A stretch of 7,989 bases of DNA from contig JAHJUA010000029.1 of assembly GCA_018829425.1 (NCBI GenBank), positions 1-7,989 on the forward strand. Reading direction: 5' to 3'. This stretch comes from Nanobdellota archaeon. Lineage in GTDB: Archaea > Nanobdellota > Nanobdellia > Pacearchaeales > GW2011-AR1. Under the pieces are notes generated by a model. The model did not search any database, was not told the origin of the DNA, and saw only the letters and a program-made list of their open reading frames with translations. Below are positions 4,684 through 7,989 of the stretch, one piece after another; the stretch's first letter is position 1, and each line of letters starts with the position of its first letter. A program made the translations under genes and the position numbers.

Positions 4684-5676
4684 ATGATTGAAGATAATTC
4701 TAAGGTGCTTGGAAACAAAGTTTCCGGCACTGCCAAGAATCTTTCAGATTCTTCAGCAGAGATTAAAGACTTGAAAGATAATGAAGAGAATTCTAAAGAA
4801 ATCAAAGAACTCAAAGCAGAAGAGTCAAAAAAACAAGAAGAAACCAAGAAAGCAAAAGCAAAAAAAGAGAAAGTTCATTTTGAAGAACTCAAAAAACTGG
4901 AAACAGAACTGAGGCTCAGAAGAAAATCTGAAAAAACCATAAAGAATTACTTGTTTTTCAACCAAAAATTCTTAGAATTTGTAAAGAAACCCGTGGAAAA
5001 CATAGGGGTGGATGACCTCAAGGCATATCTTGCCTCGCTCGACAAATTATCCACCGCAACACTTTCACTTGCCATCGCCTCATTAAGGTTCTTCTACGAG
5101 AAAATCTTGAAGCAGAATCTTTTCAAGGAAATAGAAATCCCAAAGAAGGAGAATAAACTTCCAAATATTCTTTCAAAAGATGAAATCAAAAAATTGATTG
5201 ATGCGGCTGAAACAAACAAATCCAAAATGATCATCGCTTTCCTGTATTCCTCTGGCCTAAGAGTTTCAGAGATAGTAAATCTTAAGACTGAAGATATAAA
5301 CATTGCAGAAAAAGTTGGAAAAGTTAAACAGGGGAAAACCGACAGAAATTTCATTCTCTCAGACAAGATTATAGAACAACTCAAACTCTATCAAGCAAAA
5401 TACCCCAATTTTAAGTATCTTCTTTCAAAGAATGAACCATTGACGACAAGAAACATCCAGAAAATAGTAAAACATGCGGCCCAGAAAATGGGTTTAAACA
5501 TGAAGATAACCCCCCACACATTAAGACACAGTTTCGAAACCCACCTCATTGAATCGGGAGTAGAAGTGAAGCATGTCCAAGATATTTTGGGCCGTTCAAA
5601 TTCTTCAACAACCCCGCGCACGCGCATATCATTGGATGAATTAAAAAAAATCAAAAGCCCACTGGACACTTTTTAA
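4684..5676 (+). CDS. Tyrosine-recombinase paralogue lacking the nucleophilic tyrosine (probably catalytically dead)
   Basis: This 330-residue protein aligns end to end with the 3486-4313 recombinase. It adds a 65-residue Lys/Glu-rich, coiled-coil-like N-terminal extension. SAM-like domain about 68-145 (SEKTIKNYLFF at 82-92); catalytic domain about 155-330. Retained: R193 (GLRVSEI), K218 in a hairpin about two residues shorter than usual, H278 and R281 (PHTLRHSFETHL). Lost: the LGH histidine is R304 (codon cgt), and the tyrosine box, normally STTxxYTH, reads STTPRTR, one residue shorter, with R312 and R314 where Tyr and His are expected. The reading frame resumes in SLDELKKIKSPLDTF, so the gene is not truncated. 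Strand cleavage in cis is not expected. A DNA-binding accessory or regulatory subunit is plausible; local sequence error or early decay is the alternative. Promoter is intact. Confidence 0.88.
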   Translation: MIEDNSKVLGNKVSGTAKNLSDSSAEIKDLKDNEENSKEIKELKAEESKKQEETKKAKAKKEKVHFEELKKLETELRLRRKSEKTIKNYLFFNQKFLEFVKKPVENIGVDDLKAYLASLDKLSTATLSLAIASLRFFYEKILKQNLFKEIEIPKKENKLPNILSKDEIKKLIDAAETNKSKMIIAFLYSSGLRVSEIVNLKTEDINIAEKVGKVKQGKTDRNFILSDKIIEQLKLYQAKYPNFKYLLSKNEPLTTRNIQKIVKHAAQKMGLNMKITPHTLRHSFETHLIESGVEVKHVQDILGRSNSSTTPRTRISLDELKKIKSPLDTF

Positions 5677-5718
5677 GTTTATACCATATTCAAATAATTA
5701 TTTAATAAGAATCAAAAA

Positions 5719-6510
5719 TTACTTCTTCCCTTTCTTTTCCTTGCTCTTTCTATAAATTTTTATTCCAAACCCTGCAACAGAACAAACAACTCCAACAATG
5801 AATATCAAAAGGAAGATATTGGCAATGGGAGTCAAAAGAGTAATTATAAATGGAACAGCCATAGCTGCTTCTGCAGGAATCATTGATCCAATATTCTTTC
5901 CAAGAACTTTTATCATAAAGTAGGGCAACCCAGCAGTTATCAAAGATCCTCCGATGGAAGTGAGCTTCCCATGAAGACTCTTAGCTAGAAAAATAACCAA
6001 TAATCCAAACAAACCTGCTAAAACTCCAATAATCCATAAAGAATCTTTAAGGAATTTATTAAAATCTGCAGTCACAACATCAAATGGATTTTCAAGATTC
6101 GTCAGCATATTAATGCAAGAATATCCAGAACATACTTTTTTGTTGTAAAAGTTATAAAATATTACATTAGTGACTTGATTTTTGAAGATATTCTTTATTT
6201 CAGATTCTCCATTTGTTTTCAAAGCATTACAATTAACTCTTATCGTGAAATTTTCTTCATCTGTCTCTAAACTGGAATTAATATTCTCTGTTCCTTTGAG
6301 ATCACATTCATTTAGAAGCCTTTGATATTGATCACCCACAGGCATGCCTGCTGTCTGCGCACCAATAATCTCACCAATAACTGGCTTCAAGAAATCTTCC
6401 GATGTCAGATTTGCAGCCGCAATTCCCACAACAAAACCCACTAAGAACATAACAAACAAAGTCTTTGACAACCAAAGACTAGATCCCCTCATCACACTCT
6501 TAAAATCCAT
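5719..6510 (-). CDS. Multi-span membrane protein with four-cysteine extracytoplasmic domain, unknown function
   Basis: This 263-residue protein has an N-terminal helix at about 13-32 that could be a signal anchor, then an exterior domain (about 35-155) with four cysteines (C69, C94, C127, C132) that could form two disulfides. At least three further helices follow (about 157-176, 184-202 and 218-248). The C-terminus is very basic (KIYRKSKEKKGKK), so it is probably cytoplasmic. NFT (88-90) and NSS (78-80) are potential N-glycosylation sites. A TATA box is centred about 26 nt before the ATG. The gene lies downstream of, and in the same direction as, the 5S rRNA gene but has its own promoter. It converges with the degenerate recombinase gene across 42 bp. 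No known family was recognised; the topology suggests a cell-envelope role, not an enzyme. Confidence 0.75.
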   Translation of the reverse strand: MDFKSVMRGSSLWLSKTLFVMFLVGFVVGIAAANLTSEDFLKPVIGEIIGAQTAGMPVGDQYQRLLNECDLKGTENINSSLETDEENFTIRVNCNALKTNGESEIKNIFKNQVTNVIFYNFYNKKVCSGYSCINMLTNLENPFDVVTADFNKFLKDSLWIIGVLAGLFGLLVIFLAKSLHGKLTSIGGSLITAGLPYFMIKVLGKNIGSMIPAEAAMAVPFIITLLTPIANIFLLIFIVGVVCSVAGFGIKIYRKSKEKKGKK

Positions 6511-6530
6511 ATCCCATACAAGAATCAGTT

Positions 6531-6540
6531 ATTTTTAAAT
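6531..6540 (-). promoter_or_regulatory. TATA box for the 5719-6510 gene
   Basis: Minus-strand ATTTAAAAAT is centred about 26 nt before the ATG at 6510 and confirms that start. Confidence 0.7.
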
Positions 6541-6578
6541 GTTAAGAAAAATTAAAGATTTCTAAACAAAAGTTGCAA

Positions 6579-6600
6579 GCAAAAATAGAGAAAATAAAAC
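6579..6600 (-). terminator. T-rich terminator of the 5S rRNA gene
   Basis: Directly after the predicted 5S 3' end the minus strand runs GTTTTATTTTCTCTATTTTT, the kind of multi-T tract at which archaeal RNA polymerase stops. Confidence 0.65.
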
Positions 6601-6711
6601 GAAGATGACTTGCAACGTTCCCGACTTGCGCCAGTACAGGTTGCAACGTGGTCAGCTTAACTTCTGTGTTCAGATGGGAACAGGTGTTTCCTAGCCACTA
6701 TGGCCTTCTTC
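6601..6711 (-). rRNA. rrf: 5S ribosomal RNA, stand-alone gene
   Basis: The minus strand carries the 5S core: GGCCATAGTGGC near the 5' end, CCCATCTGAACACAGAAG followed by TTAAGC in the helix III/loop region, and a GTACTGG arm. Helix I closes between GAAGAAGGC at the 5' end and GTCATCTTC at the 3' end, with one internal mismatch. Helix III (CTGT/ACAG) and a GCAAC/GTTGC helix also form. Ends are set by helix I, give or take a few bases; 111 nt is slightly short for 5S. A TATA box is centred 26 nt before the 5' end, and a T-tract follows the 3' end. No 16S, 23S or tRNA gene is adjacent, so it is transcribed independently of an rRNA operon here. The RNA joins the large ribosomal subunit. Confidence 0.94.
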
Positions 6712-6732
6712 AAAAATCAAACATGATACGAG

Positions 6733-6742
6733 TTTTTAAAGG
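6733..6742 (-). promoter_or_regulatory. TATA box of the 5S rRNA gene
   Basis: Minus-strand CCTTTAAAAA is centred 26 nt before the predicted 5S 5' end at 6711, an independent check on that end. The IS inverted repeat begins only about 13 bp further upstream. Confidence 0.75.
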
Positions 6743-6755
6743 TTTAGGAGAGGCC

Positions 6756-6772
6756 TACCTTGCGTACTAATT
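6756..6772. repeat. Left terminal inverted repeat of the IS
   Basis: TACCTTGCGTACTAATT is the exact reverse complement of 7973-7989. The adjacent TAA stop of the transposase begins at 6773 and reads leftward, partly inside the repeat. Confidence 0.93.
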
Positions 6773-7718
6773 ATTTAGCTTTGCTGAAATAAGATAATCT
6801 TGCTCTGTTGTGCAAGATGATTCTTGCAGTAACCTGAACAAATTTGCTGTGGGCTCTTATCTTGCTTAACAAACCAAATACTCTTTTGAATGCTGAATGA
6901 AAGCTTTCGCAATGAACTCTTTGATAATATTCTGTGAGCCATGAAATAACGTCAGTAAAAAACTCAAGATACATTTCTTTCCAGGCTTTTCCTCCGTTAA
7001 TATTATTAATTTTTTTAGGATAAACATAAGGAACAATTTCTCTTTCCAATATTTTCTCAACCAATTCGTGATCATTAAATCCTGAATCCAGTCGCAAGCT
7101 ATTTCCTTCAACTTCCTCAATCAGCGAATGCATTGCTCTGCATTCATCTTCTCCAGAGAAATCAAATGCTTGAACAATTTCTCTTGAATCAACAATTGAA
7201 GTCAGAAATTCTTTCGTTGATTTTTTGCTTAACCCATAGTTTTGTTTTCTTGAAGTTTCCAAGCCAGAGCCATCCCCCATTAATTTTCCATCGGAAGTTT
7301 TTTCTTTATCAAAAACTTGCTTTAAAATAAATGCAACTTCTGGTTTGTTATATGCTTTGCCTACAACTCTATCGTCGAGCTTTTCATAAATCCCTACAAA
7401 CGGACCAAGAAGCTCAAGCCAACCTTGAGCTTTTCTTTCTGTAAACCCCAATGCTTCACATATTAAGATTGCTTTTGCGAGAGACTTGTAATTTGTTGGC
7501 CTTCCAGCTTTTCTGGAAGGCAAAATGCAGTGGTCAACTGCATTTTTTATGAATAATAAAACATCTTTTGCTTCTTCAATTTGAGATAAAGTATATGCGT
7601 TCCAGTTAATTTCTTTTGGCTCTTTATGTTCATAAAATTTTATTCTCTTATTCTTCTTTGCTTCGTTAGCATATTTCACTAATGCCCTGAATTCCTGATT
7701 TGGATATCCTTGTTTCAT
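6771..7718 (-). CDS. DDE transposase of the IS4/IS5 superfamily type
   Basis: This 315-residue transposase probably cuts and rejoins the IS ends by two-metal-ion DDE chemistry. The acidic triad is visible: D149 (MGDGSGL), D211 (LRLDSGFND) and E271. E271 lies in the signature Y264-x2-R267-x3-E271-x6-K278 (YYQRVHCESFHSAFK), diagnostic of the IS4/IS5 superfamily. Residues about 40-130 form a helical N-terminal domain suited to binding the terminal repeats. The frame is unbroken, so the enzyme is probably active. The stop overlaps the left inverted repeat. The start ATG (7716-7718) has an AT-rich box (minus AAAAATATCT, 7741-7750) about 27 nt upstream, so the gene is likely leaderless. It is divergent from the accessory ORF. 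Within the superfamily it looks like the archaeal ISA1214/ISNCY-type elements; that is recognition without a search. Confidence 0.9.
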   Translation of the reverse strand: MKQGYPNQEFRALVKYANEAKKNKRIKFYEHKEPKEINWNAYTLSQIEEAKDVLLFIKNAVDHCILPSRKAGRPTNYKSLAKAILICEALGFTERKAQGWLELLGPFVGIYEKLDDRVVGKAYNKPEVAFILKQVFDKEKTSDGKLMGDGSGLETSRKQNYGLSKKSTKEFLTSIVDSREIVQAFDFSGEDECRAMHSLIEEVEGNSLRLDSGFNDHELVEKILEREIVPYVYPKKINNINGGKAWKEMYLEFFTDVISWLTEYYQRVHCESFHSAFKRVFGLLSKIRAHSKFVQVTARIILHNRARLSYFSKAK

Positions 7719-7816
7719 TATAATTGTAGTGCCTACTTATAGATATTTTTATGTGCGGGGCGTTATAGATGATTGAAGTATAGAAAAGATTAAATAGGGT
7801 AGTGCCCATTAATTTT
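7719..7816. promoter_or_regulatory. Divergent promoter region inside the IS
   Basis: This 98-bp stretch separates the transposase and accessory ORF. It holds AT-rich boxes at 7741-7750 (for the transposase) and 7788-7797 (for the small ORF, weaker). GTAGTGCC is directly repeated at 7726-7733 and 7799-7806, each next to one of the start codons, and TTATAGAT is repeated at 7737 and 7763. The paired GTAGTGCC copies could be sites for coordinated control of both genes. Confidence 0.45.
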
Positions 7817-7978
7817 ATGATGTTTATTCGAACTAAGAAGAAGGATGGAAGGATTTATTATTACATTGTAAAAGCAATAAGGAAAAAGAATAAGGTTCAG
7901 CAGAAAGTTTTAATGTATCTCGGCACAGCTGAGATATTATTTAAGAAACTGAAACTTCTTAAGAAATCAAGGAATTAG
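7817..7978 (+). CDS. Small IS-encoded accessory protein (53 aa)
   Basis: The ORF starts with two adjacent ATG codons (7817 or 7820) and ends in a TAG that lies within the right inverted repeat. The product is very basic: MFIRTKKKDGRIYYYIVKA, then KVQQKVLMYLG and a lysine/leucine-rich tail. The pattern 'MFIRxKKxxGxxYYYxV...KxxQKVLxYLG' is, from memory, the N-terminal module of larger archaeal and bacterial transposases such as the IS1634 type, here as a separate protein. It may bind IS ends or regulate transposition (inference). It occupies the same outward-facing position as the DUF2080-like gene at 1-57 but has a different sequence. Translation is plausible because the ORF fills the element exactly to its repeat. 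Confidence 0.7.
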   Translation: MMFIRTKKKDGRIYYYIVKAIRKKNKVQQKVLMYLGTAEILFKKLKLLKKSRN

Positions 7979-7989
7979 TACGCAAGGTA
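7973..7989. repeat. Right terminal inverted repeat of the IS
   Basis: AATTAGTACGCAAGGTA is the perfect inverse of 6756-6772. The TACGCAAGG core also closes the partial IS at 67-75. The repeat ends at the last base of the window. Confidence 0.93.

Larger units (their letters stand above)
6756..7989 (-). mobile_element. Complete IS element, about 1234 bp, archaeal ISA1214/ISNCY-like
   Basis: The element is bounded by perfect 17-bp terminal inverted repeats. It holds an intact DDE transposase gene on the minus strand and a divergent 53-codon accessory ORF on the + strand. Both genes stop at or inside the repeats, so coding fills the element. A two-gene plan of small ORF plus DDE transposase, with DUF2080-type relatives, recalls archaeal ISA1214-like elements; the family assignment is from memory. 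The outer ends could extend a base or two, and the right one coincides with the window end, so a target duplication cannot be checked. Confidence 0.85.

Noticed and set aside
5094..5669. Minus-strand ORFs opposite the second recombinase gene
   Set aside because: They are antisense shadows; the sense strand encodes a clear recombinase fold with a promoter.
3486..5676. Interpreting the two recombinase genes as one broken gene
   Set aside because: Each has its own promoter, N-terminal domain, catalytic domain and family C-terminus, so they are paralogues.
6866..7330. Alternate-frame ORFs inside the transposase gene
   Set aside because: They overlap an intact DDE transposase with its full signature; no independent start signals.
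1..7989. CRISPR array, tRNA genes, classical Xer dif site
   Set aside because: No regularly spaced repeat-spacer pattern, no tRNA T-loop with a matching acceptor stem, and no convincing 11-6-11 dif-like site were found by eye.

Overview
The window looks like chromosome from an AT-rich archaeon, most likely a small-genome DPANN lineage (Pacearchaeota/Woesearchaeota-like; the lineage is an inference). The evidence is a 5S rRNA of archaeal type, two XerA-like tyrosine recombinases, a DUF5654-type membrane protein and archaeal insertion-sequence genes. Almost every gene also has an archaeal TATA box centred about 25-29 nt before its ATG. That spacing leaves almost no 5' leader and was used here to choose several start codons.

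Layout: positions 1-75 are the tail of one insertion sequence (IS): the end of a DUF2080-like accessory gene plus a terminal-repeat core, TACGCAAGG. Positions 122-952 (+) and 1508-2134 (-) encode two proteins with the same plan, an N-terminal coiled coil, a low-complexity linker and a C-terminal winged helix. They point at each other across 555 bp of non-coding DNA that is almost free of G on the + strand and holds repeated CACTCACTTT motifs. The 2135-2407 intergenic region is packed with short palindromes and AACACCTG motifs. Next come two small membrane proteins (2408-2707, DUF5654-like; 2914-3141, unknown).

Positions 3486-4313 encode a complete tyrosine recombinase. Positions 4684-5676 encode a paralogue that has lost the nucleophilic tyrosine and a catalytic histidine but is otherwise full length. 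Between them lies a 265-bp segment bounded by short inverted GTTCGTTT repeats, carrying a probable one-helix membrane protein on the opposite strand. A larger membrane protein (5719-6510, -) follows, then a stand-alone 5S rRNA gene (6601-6711, -) with its own promoter. A complete IS of about 1234 bp (6756-7989) sits about 13 bp upstream of that promoter. It has 17-bp perfect terminal inverted repeats, a DDE transposase and a divergent 53-residue accessory ORF.

The most interesting parts are the active/inactive recombinase pair around a possible invertible segment, and the two facing coiled-coil/winged-helix genes with their skewed, repeat-bearing non-coding DNA. The latter could be an origin, a partition site or a regulatory site. 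Both ends of the window fall at IS ends with the same TACGCAAGG core, which fits a contig broken at a multicopy element.
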